Shown here piece after piece: positions 12,101 through 23,696 of a DNA stretch of 64,000 bases; position 1 is the first letter of the stretch; each line of letters opens with the position of its first letter. This DNA is from Flaveria trinervia (lineage: Eukaryota > Streptophyta > Magnoliopsida > Asterales > Asteraceae), in contig CM046447.1 in NCBI GenBank assembly GCA_025506515.1, forward strand, positions 92,524,032-92,588,031. The letters run 5' to 3'. The notes below the pieces were generated by a model that was not told the origin of the DNA, did no database searches, and saw only the letters and a list, made by a program, of their open reading frames with translations. A program made the translations under genes and the position numbers.

Positions 12101-13295
12101 GATGTCAATAATGCATTCTTGCATGGCACCTTGCATAAGGATGTTGGTATGTCTCAAATGCCGGGCTATGTTAATCCAGACCTTCCCAATCACGTTTGTC
12201 ATCTTCGGAAATCTCTTTACAGACTAAAACAAGAACCATGTACATGGTACATTGATCTTGCCACCTTTCTCCTTAAGCTCTATTTTCGCAAATCCTTCGC
12301 CGATCCATCTCTGTTCATCTACAACAGAGATGACATTATCTCCTATTTTTGATATATGTTGATGACATTGTATTGACTACTAACAATAATCAATATATTC
12401 AACATATCATTCGTGCGTTATCTGAAAGTTTTTCCATTAAAGACCTTGGCATGCTACACCATTTTCTTGGTATAGAAGTTATTAACACCACTATGGTTTA
12501 TTTCTATCACAACATGCTTATGTGCAGAACTTACTCACCAAGTTTAAAATGGATGGAGCTAAACTCGTTGCTATACCACTTAGCGCTACTGAATCACTCT
12601 CTCTGGTTGATGGTTCGCCTACTATTGACCCAACTTCGTATTACCAACCAGTGGGCTCACTTCAATATCTTGCTTTTACTCGACCCGACATTTCTTACGT
12701 GGTCAACAAGCTCTCTCAATATATGCATGCACTGACTCAACTTCACTGGCAAGCCTAAAGCGGGTTCTTCGATACCTGAAAGGCACCATTCATCATAGTT
12801 TGTTTCTAAATCGCGGGTCTCCCATCAATCTTAACGCATTTACCGATTCCGATTGGGGTGGAAGTGCCGACGGGGGGCGTTCCACCACGACATATATCAT
12901 CTATCTCGGTTCCAACATCATCTCCTGGCGCTCGTCACGCCAAAAATTAGTCTCTCGTTCCTCAACTGAGGAGGAGTACAAGGCACTAGCAAACGGTGCA
13001 GCTGAACTTTCTTGGGTCCAAAACCTATTATTCGAGCTTGGTCTATCACAACTAAACCTCCTACATTATTTTGTGATAATGCCGGTGCTATTTATCTGTG
13101 TGCCAACCCCATCTATCATTCACGTATGAAACACGTGGCACTCGATTATCATTTTGTTGAGGAAAAGATCACTAACGGTTCATTACGGGTTCTACATATT
13201 CATTTTGTTGATCAACTTGTTGATCTGCTCACCAAAACTCTTGGTCCCTTTCACCAACTTCGATCCAAGGTTAGAGTCTCCAACGGATCCTCCAT
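9199..13295 (+). pseudogene. Copia gag-pol polyprotein, decayed
   Basis: Gag starts at 9199 (MAPITVIQL, then DNFPIWRKHV). Frame is lost near 9405 and 9497, both sites one base short of the expected codons. A CCHC knuckle CQYCNFAGHEAKEC lies near 9945-9985. The protease box reads DMGA at about 10091 instead of DTGA or DSGA. In the integrase the first D is kept (SDVW, 10654), the second is N (TNNRGEY, 10837), and a stop falls where the third acidic residue is expected (near 10940). RT has KWVFHIK and YVDD (12355); RNase H has TDSDWGG near 12843. At least ten frame breaks or stops: not functional. Confidence 0.92.
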
Positions 13296-13306
13296 CTTGT
13301 CGGGCA

Positions 13307-13517
13307 TATTAAGGAAACTATGCATTGACTGTATATGATTGTATTTCCATTTATACCTTAAGCTATATTTAGATGATTATTGTGGTTGTTATTGGTTAAT
13401 CATTGAATTAGCCTTAGATCACTCCTTTCATTATATACATGATTGTAAACGGCTATGTATAGCTTTTGTATATTGTCTTGTAATGCAAGCTTTTCATTCA
13501 GTAAACAATTTTTTATT
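13307..13517 (+). repeat. 3' LTR of the inner copia element
   Basis: About 211 bp. The purine-rich TCGGGCA just upstream is the remnant polypurine tract. The right target duplication GTAAA follows immediately. Confidence 0.88.
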
Positions 13518-13522
13518 GTAAA

Positions 13523-13657
13523 TTATGGAAATTGAGGACGGGGAACATTTGGTTATGCCATAAAGAGGTAATTATTTGAAGATAACTTAATGGTGATCAT
13601 ATGAAAGAGAGTATTGAGTGAGATGGAGTTATCAGAAGTGGCAGAGGAGGAAGCCAT
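13523..13657 (-). pseudogene. Copia gag fragment, N-terminal part
   Basis: Start codon at 13657-13655 (minus). It encodes MASSSATSDNSISLN followed by ITIKLSSNNYL, the typical N-terminus of plant copia Gag. A stop and frameshift follow near 13555. It continues at 8895 once the inner copia element and one copy of its GTAAA duplication are removed. Confidence 0.82.
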
Positions 13658-13741
13658 GGAAAGGAAGCGGCGGGAAAGGAGAGGAGAAGAAAGGAGGAGG
13701 AATGAGAAAGGATCGATGGAAGAGTCAAAAGGCTGATACCA

Positions 13742-13907
13742 TATTAGGATGTAACTGCATACCTTAAATGAAGGTAGAGGCAAGATATATATACAAAAAC
13801 AAGTTACAACAAAGTACAACAAAAATAATAAAGTTACATAAATGGATAACATCTAAAATGGGTTGACAATAGTAATATATTCAAATCAAAAACAAAGGAA
13901 CCTAACA
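13742..13907 (-). repeat. 5' LTR of the older copia element
   Basis: On the minus strand it begins TGTTAGGTTCC at 13907 and ends near GTTACATCC before the primer site TGGTATCAGCC (13741-13731). About 160 bp, which is short but normal for copia. Its partner LTR is outside the window, so the exact end is uncertain by several bases. Confidence 0.6.
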
Positions 13908-14710
13908 AACCATACACATTACACATCACCACATTCACCTTCTCTCATGCTACTATTATTAGCCTCTACGTTCAATATTCTTCGAAATCCAATATTTCAA
14001 ACTCACATTTCATTCCCATTCCCCCTTCTCCTTGATGATAAACATTAACTCGATGGCATGAGTTTCGTTCCAAAGCTCAAGTAGTGTGTGCTTTCTTGAT
14101 ATTGTCATTTACTTGATGATAAACATTAAGTAGCATGATTAGGAGTTCAATAAAAAAATAGTCAACTTACGTTTAAAAAAATCCTTTTATAGTTTGTTAC
14201 TTGCTCTTTACAATGATAATAATAGTACTATTCATTATATTTCATTATTTTCTCTTATTATGAAAAGTTAATACTATAAGGACAATATACTTTTCTTATT
14301 CATAAAAAGAATTATAAATAAACCTCTTTAGATTACTAAAATGTAATCTAAAATGGATGAAATAATTGTTAAATATCAATCACTAATGCAAATCACATAT
14401 GTAGAAGCTATATATGCTATATTTTAGTATCCGCGAACTCCATTTACTAGAGTTTAAAATTGCCTAACTAAAAAGGTTTGTTTTAATTAAATTTTCTATG
14501 AAGTTATATGTTAAGATCATCCACATTTATATTTTTGCCCATGTGAAGCATCATCTTGTTAAACTTTAATTAGTTTAATAATTACAAGTCATATTATTTA
14601 TATAAATAATTTAACAAGATATAAGAGAGTGGGACAGAAGACTGGATTTTTTAGGGGGGAGGTTGACATCAAAGGTATCACGCGAGAGTATTGTCCCACC
14701 CTCCTTGGCA
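13908..14710. other. AT-rich spacer without recognised features
   Basis: No coding potential, tRNA or transposon ends that I can support. A repeated phrase CTTGATGATAAACATTAA occurs twice about 80 bases apart (near 14030 and 14112). Confidence 0.5.
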
Positions 14711-15260
14711 ATTTTGACGTGAAATTACAATTTTAATAAATTTTACTTAAATATAACATGTATCCTAAAATACTATATGAATTTAAAATTGAGATTTTTG
14801 AACAAAAAAAAAGTAGGCAAAATTGAAATCCGGTGTGACCATCGATCCAACCGGTAAGCAGAGAATGAAATGGAAGAGGTTCAAATAGTGGCATAATTAG
14901 ACATGTTCTGTGACTCGTTACCAATCCAAGCGGGGGAAGGATGAGTGTTTCCATGGTTTAGGTAGAGTTGTGCAAAAAGTTGACGTGATGCAATAGTTAC
15001 ATGGACTAGTGTTTATTAGAATCAGACCAAATCTACAGCTTGGATTGGTAATGAGTCAGAAAACATGTCTACTTATGCCACTATTTGAACCTTTTTCATT
15101 TCATTCTCTGGTTATCGATCGGATCAAAGGTCACACCATATTTCAATTTTGCCTACTTCTTTTTTGTTCAAAAATCTCAATTTTAAATTCATATAGTATT
15201 TTTAGGATACATGTTACATTTAAGTACAAATTATTAAAATTGTAATTTTACGTAAAAAAT
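14711..15260. repeat. Long foldback: 215-bp inverted repeat with 106-bp loop
   Basis: The left arm (about 14711-14931) and right arm (15038-15260) are reverse complements at roughly 90 percent identity by eye, separated by about 106 unique bases. Both arms contain open frames with similar peptides (MPLFEP.PFHSL); this follows from the inverted copy and is not evidence for a gene. No clear target duplication is visible. It could be a foldback/MITE remnant or an inverted duplication. Transcription would give a very long hairpin. Confidence 0.85.
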
Positions 15261-16916
15261 GTGTAGCATATTCTTTTTTTTGTTATAATCAGACATATCT
15301 AATAATTTTTTATATTTTTATTATGGTGATGTCATCCGAATCTATCGATCCATCCAATCCACCCAGTAAACTAGTTAAACAATAAGTTCAGGTTGATAAA
15401 GCGATGTACCATAAAACTTTATCAACATATGAAAATGCTTTGAGCTAAAGTTTCATCTATGCAAAAATTGGTTTTTTGGATCAAAGGATTTTTCTAACAT
15501 AAGATGGGTTCGATATTAATAAAAACAAACCGATGAATAAACTTTTTTTCAAAAACGTGTCAACCTAATACTCCAAATAACATACTCAAGTAATAAAAAT
15601 AATCAGATGAGTTAGTGATTCATATCGAAACTATTCAACTTTTAAAAAAACATGATACCTCTCCTATAATGTTTGCGTCCAATTTGTGTAAGATTTATTA
15701 GATCTAACAAAAATAAAAAAGAGAAATAAAACCCAAACCTGCGAGAAATGCCTACGTTTACCCCCTTTTTGATCTTCAATTTCCCCAAATAATCCCCAAA
15801 ATTCAACAAACTAAAACTAATCAAGAAGGAAGTGATTTCGATCACTCTCTTCTTGCCCCGAGGATTCGCTAAAAGGTAAACTTCGATTTGTGTTCTTCGA
15901 TCTGTTTCTTCCTTAATCTACTCAATTCAATCACGCATTATATGAACTGCATCGGGTTTTTTAGTTGATTCATCAATTGTATCTCGTTCATGCGATTTAT
16001 TGGTTACTGTTTGTTTGGAATCTGTAACGATTGATAATTGAAATGATATGAAGTCGCTCTAAGCTGAATTATGTGAAGATTTGAGTTGTTTTTCTGATTT
16101 TGAACTTATGGGGAATGGATCTGAGGTTTTAGTGTGACCTAATTCATGTATGTTGTACCTTGTTTAGATTAGCTTGGTGAATTGTATAATAACACATAGC
16201 GATTTGAGTGTGTTTATGATCATCAGAAGGATTACTTGTAGCAGGTTTAGTTAAACATGTTCTGGTTGTAAGAAAGAGAATGGAAATTAGATGTTGATTT
16301 AGTAATGCAAGTGCATTGTGCTAAGGACTCACTTGTGAGTGAGAAGGAAGAAACTGATTATGCCTCAATGTTATTGTATTATGCAGTAATTGATAATATG
16401 TTCAGTGGAAATTGATGGGAGTATAGGAGAACTCGGTGAACTTTTTATGATACTACAGATACGAAGAGTCATTGTGTTGCCTGCTAGTTTGTTTAAGTGT
16501 ATATTAATATAAACAAGTGCATTCTTAATGTGGATGCCTTTCCAGTAATCTATGAAAAGAAACGGGAGATTAAATTAGTAGAATTTATTGAGATATTGAG
16601 CTATAAGCCACAAGTGAAACCAAAACAGGGGGTTAGTACTTAGTAAGCATGATTGAAAGGGGCTAGAATGTTAATTTGGTTTCATGTCATCAATATCAAC
16701 AAATAAGAGTGTTATTTTTAAGTTTCATATGAAGATGCATAAAATGTAGAAGAGTATCATGTATTGTTATTTTGGTCTTCATTTTGGTTTGCTCTCATTC
16801 TAACATTTCTTATGGTATCCATGTCTCATAGGTGTTCATGATCAGCCAAATTTGTATTTTTCTGTAGCTGGATATAAAATACGTTAATAAAGTTGTCTCG
16901 TAAGAAGCTTGAAAAG
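15261..16916 (+). promoter_or_regulatory. Upstream region and 5' UTR with intron of the ARF-GEF gene
   Basis: 15261-15740 is AT-rich with nothing recognisable. A CT-rich leader begins near 15750. A likely UTR intron runs from CTAAAAG|GTAAAC (near 15875) to TCTGTAG|CTGG (16867), with T-rich tracts typical of plant introns, followed by about 50 bases to the start codon at 16917. Intron limits are inferred from splice signals only. Confidence 0.5.
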
Positions 16917-19900
16917 ATGGGGTGCCCAAATCAACAGTCTGAAGTAGTTGCAATTTCCCGAGACACTAAAATTGTTCCTGTACACCTCCCAGATCTTCTT
17001 CTGCATTTATGATTAATTCAGAAATCGGGGCAGTTTTAGCTGTTATGAGAGAAATGTACGGTGGGGATTTCACTACACAACAGATGAAGATCAACTAGAC
17101 CACCCTCTCATTGCATCTTTCAAAGAAGTAAGGAAACAAGTATTCTCATGGCAGCGTCAGTGGCATGTCAATAGTCCAGTTGTGTATTTGCAGCCCTTTT
17201 TAGATGTCATTCAATCAGATGAACTAGTGCACCAATAACTGGTGTTGCATTGTCATCAATTTACAAATTTCTAACTCTTGAAGTTCTTGATCTGGCGACC
17301 ATTATGTAGCTGATGCATTGCATTTGATAGTTGATGCTGTGACTAGTTGCCGGTTTGAGGTAACAGATCCTGCATCTGAGGAGGTGGTATTGATGAAAAT
17401 ACTTCAAGTTTTGTTGGCTTGTATGAAGAGTAAGGCATCGGTTAATTTGAGTAACCAACATGTATGCAACATAGTAAACACATGTTTCCAGATAGTTCAT
17501 CAAGCAAGCTCAAAAGGAGAATTGTTGCAGAGAACAGCTCGACACACAATGCATGAATTAATTAGATGTATTTTTATGCATCTGCCTGATGTGTGTGATA
17601 ATAATCAAGATTCTGCTCAGGGAGGCAGAACACATCTCACTGATGAGGTAATCAATGTTTCCTGTTTAATGGTTGCTGTTGGACTCGAAATCTGTTTATT
17701 GCCATGTAGATGTGGCAAACTGGGCAGGTCTGGTGGGTTGGGCAACAGGTCAAAACAGATCTGGCAAGAGCGGTTAGCTTTTGTGCTGGTGAAAACGGGT
17801 TAGGTTGACACAAATCACCTTTTGTCTAAAATATGTGAACATTTTTTATAAACAATTCGTGTGTCAAATATAGTGACAGAAACTATATTATATTAGTAGT
17901 ATTGGATTTTTTAATAAAATGGTTTGAGGTTTTATGTGCTAAAAACATACATTGTGCAACTTACGAGGTGTTTGACTCCTTTCTTTTGTAGCTAAACTTT
18001 TTTATTTTATTTGTTTGACCTTTTTCATCAAAGCATAAGGTCAACCAACCAGTCATAAGTATATGATCGAAATTGCTACTTCTAGGCCTCTAGGGCCATG
18101 TTTCTGTAAACTGCTTCTTTTTAGATATGATTTAGCTGGGTCAAAATCCTTTATGCCTGTAGGTATAGGTGGCAAAATGTGCACTTAGGCAGGTTGGAAC
18201 GGGTCAACAAGGTTAAGTTCTAGGATGGCTTAAAAGGGTTTGGGTTGACCCACCAAGATTTTTCTTTCTTATTTTCATAATTAATTATTTGGATTTTCAT
18301 ATCATAGACCTTAGGGCTATACAACAACTTTATGGTTACTTTTCTGCAAAAATGAGCATTATTCAACTAACTTATGGTTAACTATATAGCTACATGTATA
18401 GTTAAAGAACTATGGGTTTGTTACTTGTTAACCATAACTTTAAGGCTATAGTTGGCTTTTTCTGTAATTAAATAAATCCATAACTGATATGCTAGTTACG
18501 ATTACAAGAACTTTGAATACAATATTGTTCTGCTTTTTTCATATAAAGCAATATAGGAGGCTGTAATCACTTGGGGTCCTTTTCACCCGTTTCCTTCTTA
18601 CATAATTCATAATTCTTACTCATATGATCTGTTATCAGTACTCAAAATTTTCTGCTTGCGTATAATATGGGTTGAAATTGCGATCTCTACTTGTATGTCA
18701 TATTGTTCAAGGTTCAGTATTGATTAGTTTGTTAGACGAAATAAAAGAAAAAAGTATTCTAAGCTTGTTTGTTTACACTCTACAATCACTCGACAGGTCT
18801 TGCTTAAAAAGAAAACCTAATGGACATAGTTAGACGTGGCAAGATGGGCAAGTGGAGCTGGTTTAGTAACGGGTCGGGTGAGAGTGTGTTGACACAACAC
18901 ATTCACACTTCTTTGTGCACTTTTAGAATTGTTCATAATTAACAGTGCTTTAATTATGATTACAGAAATAATACTTTAGTTTACTATACTAATAATCTTT
19001 CTCTCTAAAGTTAGGAGGTTGTGTGCATTAAATTAGACTGGGACAACTTTCAACCAGTTCGAGCAGTTTGACCCGTATGACCAGTCCCCCTTTTAGTTGA
19101 TCTTTTACATTTCATCTGTTTGATCAACAGTTTATAAATGAATGAAAATCGCTACACCTAGATATAATTGATTTAATAGGTGCTGAGCTGACATTTGATT
19201 ACCACAAATTTATTCTGCACAGGTCAGTGTTGCGGATAATGATCCCTCATCAGCAAGTAAACCACATGATAACGGTTACATCGGTTCAAAAATTGAGTCT
19301 GTTGGCAGTCCTTTAAATCTTTCCACTGATATACCTGAAGTTAAGATGGATCATGAAGCCACAGGGGAGGTTGGTCAGAGTAAAAACCATCTTGTGGCGG
19401 AACCCTATGGTGTTCCATGCATGGTGGAAATATTCAGCTTTCTATGTCCCTATTGAATGCTGTAGAACATGTTGGAGTGGGTCCCAGATCCAACTCTCTA
19501 GCATACGATGAAGATGTCCCCTTATTTGCATTCGGCCTGATCAACTCAGCTATTGAGTTAAGTGGGCCCTCTTTGGGACACCATCCTGAAATGTTGGCTT
19601 TGGTCCAGAATGATTTATTCCACAGCTTAATGCAGTTCGGGTTGTCTCCAAGCCCACTAATTCTTTCTACAGTCTGTAGCATTGTTTTGAATCTCTATCA
19701 TCTTATGCGGGCTAAACTCAAACTCCAGCTAGAAGCATTTTTCTCTCGTGTTCTTATGAAGATTGCAGTCAATAAACATGGAGCTTCATATCAACAACAG
19801 GAAGTTGCCATGGAAACACTTGTTGATCTTTGCAGGCAGCCGAGTTTTATTCATGAAATGTACGCTAATTATGATTGTGACATATCCTGTAGCAATCTCT

Positions 19901-22756
19901 TTGAAGATCTTGCAAATTTGTTATCTAAAAGTGCGTTTCCGGTTAATAGCCCACTTTCTGCTATACATGTTCTTGCTTTAGAAGGATTAATTGCCATGAT
20001 TAGTGGTATGGCTGAAACCGTTGGTGATGGTGATCATATCCCGGTTCTAGAAGCAGATGAATCAAATCTTGAAGATCATGAATCGTTTTGGAATGTAAAA
20101 TGTGAAAGCTATGAAAATCCTGAGTGTTGGGTACCATATATTCATAAGACGAAGCATTTTAAGAAGAAATTAATGATTGGGGTTGATCATTTTAACCGGG
20201 ATCCAAAGAAAGGTTTTCAATTTCTCCAAGGATCATGTTTATTGCCTGAAACACTTGACCCGTTGAGTGTTGCGTGTTTTGAGGTATGCAAGTGGGCTGG
20301 ATAAGAATCTTATTGGAGAGTATCTTGGGAATCATGATCAGTTCTGTGTTGATGTGCTTCAAGAATATGCAAAAACATTTGATTTTCAAGAGATGAATCT
20401 TGACATCGCACTGCGGGTTTTCTTGGAAACTTTTAGATTACCAGGAGAATCTCAGAAGATACAGAGAGTCGTGGAGGCATTTGCTGAACGATATTATGAA
20501 CAGTCACTAATATTTTTGCCAATAAAGATGCTGCTTTATTACTGTCATATTCTTAATAATGCTTAATACAGATCAGCACAATGCCCAGGTGAAGAAAAAG
20601 ATGACAGAAGACGATTTTATACGTAATAATCGGCGGATAAATGGTGGTAATGATCTACCCGGGAATACCTATCGGAACTTTACCACTCGATTTGTGAAAA
20701 TGAGATCCGCATGACACCAGAACAAGGTGTCGGGTTTCCAGTCATGACCCATGATAATGGGTTGGGCTGATTCACAAATCAAGACAAACGCTCCATTCAT
20801 TATATGTGGGTCGGGAGAGCGGATCAACAAAAAAATGTTTGCTATTTTGTCAGGTCCGACTGTTGCTGCTCTGTCTGTGGTTCTAGATCTTGTAGATCAA
20901 GAAGCCGTGTTGCAAACGTGTATTGACGGATTCTTAAATGTTGCTAAGATTGCGGGTTGTTATCATCTTGATGATGTTCTTGATGGGCTTTTAGTTTCTC
21001 TTTCCAAGTTCACAACACTTCTACTTCCAATGTCTATCGAAGAATCCATTCTTGCTTTTGGTCATGATTCTAAAGCCCAGAAGTCAACCTTAGCTGTTTT
21101 CACTATAGCAAATACGTATGGTGATTATATACGCTCAGGCTGGCGAAACATTCTTGATTGCATTTTAAGCTTGCACAAATTGGGTCTTCTTCCTGCTCAT
21201 CTAGCCCGTGACGCAGCTGATGACTTGGAGTCAAATTCTGAGCCAGACTCAGTAAGATCTTCATTGGCCTCCCCAGTCAAACCCGCATTACCCCCAGCCC
21301 GAAGTCATTTGGGCTCATGGGCCGATTCAGTGAGTTTTTATACTATGATGTGGAGAAACCTGCTCCCCAACCTTCTGAAGAACAGGTTGAAGCTAGGAAA
21401 CGGGCTATGGAAACAATTAAAGATTGCCATATCGATAGTGTGTTTACAGAGAGCAAATTTCTTCAATCTGAGTCTCTTTCAAATCTTTCCCGGGCCTTGA
21501 TTTTGGCTTCCCATGAAGATGAAAATGGTGCGGTTTTTTGCCTGGAGTTGCTGATTACAGTCACGTTAAATAATCGAGATCGAATCATGCTTTTATGGCA
21601 AAATGTTTTTGAGTACATAGCCAATATTGTCCAGTCAGCTGTGATGCCGAGTACTTTAGTTGAAAAAGCGGTTTTTGGGCTCATCAGAATCTGTAGACGA
21701 TTGCTTCCTTACAAAGAAGAATTAACTGATGACCTTCTTAAATCCCTTCAACTCATTTTAAAACTTGATGCCCGGGTGGCAGATGCATACTGTGAACACA
21801 TCACACGGGAAATTATGCGTCTCGTAAAAGCGAATGCAGGTCAAATAAAGTCCCACTTGGGCTGGCGTACCATCACCTCCCTCCTCTCTATCACAGCTCG
21901 TCATCCGGAAGCTTCCGAACCCGGTTTCGAGACTCTCGAGTTCATCATGCTGGATGGGGCCCACTTGTTACCAGCTAACTTTGTGCTCTTTGTTAATGCA
22001 GCCCGTCAATTTGCCGAGTCTCGGGTTGGTGATGTAGCAAGGTCGGTCAAGTCTGTAGATTTGATGGCTGGTTCATCGGTTTGTCTGGTTAAGTGGTCTC
22101 GTGAAGCGGTAGGGGAAGAACCTGAAACCGCGGTTCAACTTTATCAAGATATTGGAGAGATGTGGGTCCGGTTGGTTCAAGCTTTAAGAAAAGTATGTAT
22201 AGACTCTAGAGAAGAAATCAGGAACCATGCGGTTTTGCTGCTGCAACAGTGCTTAACGGGTTTAGACGGGATTCATTTACAAGACGAGACGTGGGTTCAA
22301 TGTTTTGACTTGGTGGTATTCCCATTATTAAACGAATTGGTAGAGATTGTTGAAGAAAAATCAGCCAAACAGTACAGAAACATGGAAGGTACACTTGTTC
22401 TGGCCTTAAAACTTCTGTCAAAATCGTTTTTACATTCGCTACAACGTATTTCCCATTCGGAGTCGTTTAGTAAAATATGGGTGGGTGTTTTAAGCTGTAT
22501 GGAACGTTACACAAAGGTCAAATTCAGAGGGAAAAGAAGTGAGAAAATATATGAATTAGTGCCTGAGCTTCTGAAGAACACACTGTTTGTCATGAAATCA
22601 ACTGGAGTACTTTCACCAAACGGTTCGGATGGTCTTTGGGAGCAGACTTGGTCACATGTAAAGACACTGGCACCCTCGATGCAGTCGGAGGTGTTCCCTG
22701 ATAACGAACCAAGGACCATGGCTGCTGGTGCGGTTCCTGAGGTTAAGGTTCCATGA
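16917..22756 (+). CDS. GNL1: GNOM/GNL1-family ARF guanine-nucleotide exchange factor, with frameshifts
   Basis: Activates ARF GTPases by GDP/GTP exchange at Golgi/endosome membranes. Exon 1 (16917-17647) encodes the N-terminal DCB region (INSEIGAVLAVM, ASEEVVLMKILQVLLACMKS). Exon 2 (19223-22756) encodes the HUS region, then the Sec7 domain at about 20180-20850 with the catalytic Glu in FRLPGESQKI and NTDQHNAQVKKKMTEDDF, then the long helical C-terminus (GWRNILDCIL, CHIDSVFTESKFLQ, SLLSITARHPEAS). Splice sites are GAG|GTAATC and TGCACAG|GTC. Twelve frameshifts interrupt it, all base losses (near 16975, 17050, 17222, 17306, 19447, 20277, 20512, 20552, 20661, 20756, 20786, 21309); counting them back gives 1,425 codons, the normal family length, and I see no substitution-type stop. 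I therefore call it a gene with consensus errors; a young pseudogene is the alternative. The GNL1 rather than GNOM choice rests on the N-terminus (MGCPNQQS) and is uncertain. Confidence 0.85.
17707..18084. mobile_element. MITE in ARF-GEF intron, copy 1 (378 bp)
   Basis: Starts TAGATGTGGCAAACTGGGC and ends TTGCTACTTCTA; the inverted end reads TAGAAGTAGCAA, so the termini are imperfect inverted repeats of about 12 bases. The same ends occur in the element at 18831-19160. The form resembles plant hAT MITEs (TAGRGGTGGCAA). The target duplication is not clear. Confidence 0.6.
18831..19160. mobile_element. MITE in ARF-GEF intron, copy 2 (330 bp)
   Basis: Starts TAGACGTGGCAAGATGGGC and ends ATCGCTACACCTA, matching copy 1 at 17707-18084 in the same orientation. 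Flanks GACATAGT and GATATAAT could be a decayed 8-bp duplication. A third, partial copy starts near 18165 (TAGGTGGCAAAATGTGC). Confidence 0.6.
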
Positions 22757-23444
22757 GGTGGGTCTGGTCCAAAACTGGTAGTGGTTTGTGGATTTGGTTC
22801 AAATTTTGATGGGCAGAATGAGAGAAGAGTTATAGTCGAGCAGGTTTTCTTATATTTGTATACTTCTAGTAGTTTGTATAAGTGTTCTTGTTTTTGTTTT
22901 GTTTGACTTTTACATTTGTTGACCTCTTGGCCCATCAAAGGGATATATAGTCTCCTCAAAACATTGTATCGTTATACCCATTTCTCTTGTTTAGCTAAGT
23001 TTTGCGTTTAATTTCTTTTATAAAAAGGACTTGAATTTGAATCAAAATAGAAAAAGGGAATTAATGTAAATGAAAGTTGTTAATGTGTTTGGTTTGTATA
23101 TTTAATTTATTTTGTTTTCTAACAATTAATTATACACATAATTTGATTTTCATTTTGTAACTTGTAGTATATATTTTTTATTTTTTAAATTCTAACACAC
23201 AGCCTTGTTAAATTTTTTTTACATTCTGATATAAGGTTTTTCTTAAATACATAATTCTTCCGAAAACAATGTATTTTTTAATATAAAATAGGCATTGTTG
23301 TGTCACTAAGATCCGGAAAGATAGTGAATCAGATGGAAATGATGGTATTTATAAGATTTTTTAAAATAATATGAATGAGATGGAAATGATGGTATTTATA
23401 AGATTTTTTAAATTATATATTTTCATTTTTTTATATGTTTGTAT
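22757..23444. other. 3' UTR and AT-rich spacer
   Basis: The first 250 bases are the likely 3' UTR of the ARF-GEF gene. The rest is AT-rich, with a direct repeat of about 40 bases (GAGATGGAAATGATGGTATTTATAAG, split here at 23331 and 23375). Confidence 0.5.
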
Positions 23445-23696
23445 TTTCAAATATAGTAAATTTCGGTTTTGGTCCCTGAGGTTTAACCATTTTAACTATT
23501 TTAGTCCAAAAAATTTTTTTGATCATATTATGCCTTGCGGTTTCATTTTTATAACGATTTTGGTCCCTGACACTAAGGGCTGTTTGATTGCGTTGACTGT
23601 GTAAAATCTGACTGAGTTAGAAGCTGACCCAGTAAGAGGTTTTGACTGAGTCTGCATCTGACTGAAACTTGACTGTTTGATTTAGTATCTGACCCA

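Larger units (their letters stand above)
8896..13517 (+). mobile_element. Ty1/copia retrotransposon with 5-bp target duplication
   Basis: Two similar LTRs (8896-9103 and 13307-13517) flank a copia-ordered polyprotein (Gag, protease, integrase, RT, RNase H). The target duplication GTAAA is at 8891-8895 and 13518-13522. The LTRs start TATTAAGG, a likely G-to-A change of the usual TG end. A tRNA-Met type primer site TGGTATCAAGAGC starts at 9107. It lies antisense in the gag of the older copia element. LTR divergence and many stops show it is old. Confidence 0.92.
8327..13907 (-). mobile_element. Older Ty1/copia element, minus strand, interrupted twice
   Basis: Only its 5' LTR, primer site and gag are in the window. 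Reading the minus strand: LTR about 13907-13742, primer site TGGTATCAGCC at 13741-13731, gag start at 13657. The gag is interrupted at 13523/8890 by the copia element 8896-13517 and resumes at 8895, then is cut at 8327 by the gypsy LTR. Rejoining across the inner insertion gives a continuous copia Gag stretch (FHNLLSHVDGSS), which proves the nesting. The rest of the element lies left of the window. Confidence 0.85.

Noticed and set aside
14733..15245. Two similar peptides on opposite strands (MPLFEP...)
   Set aside because: They mirror the two arms of the foldback; no domain, start context or codon bias supports a gene.
16917..22756. Calling the ARF-GEF a plain pseudogene
   Set aside because: All lesions are base losses mainly in homopolymers, with no nonsense substitutions and exact recovery of family length; an error-prone consensus explains this better.
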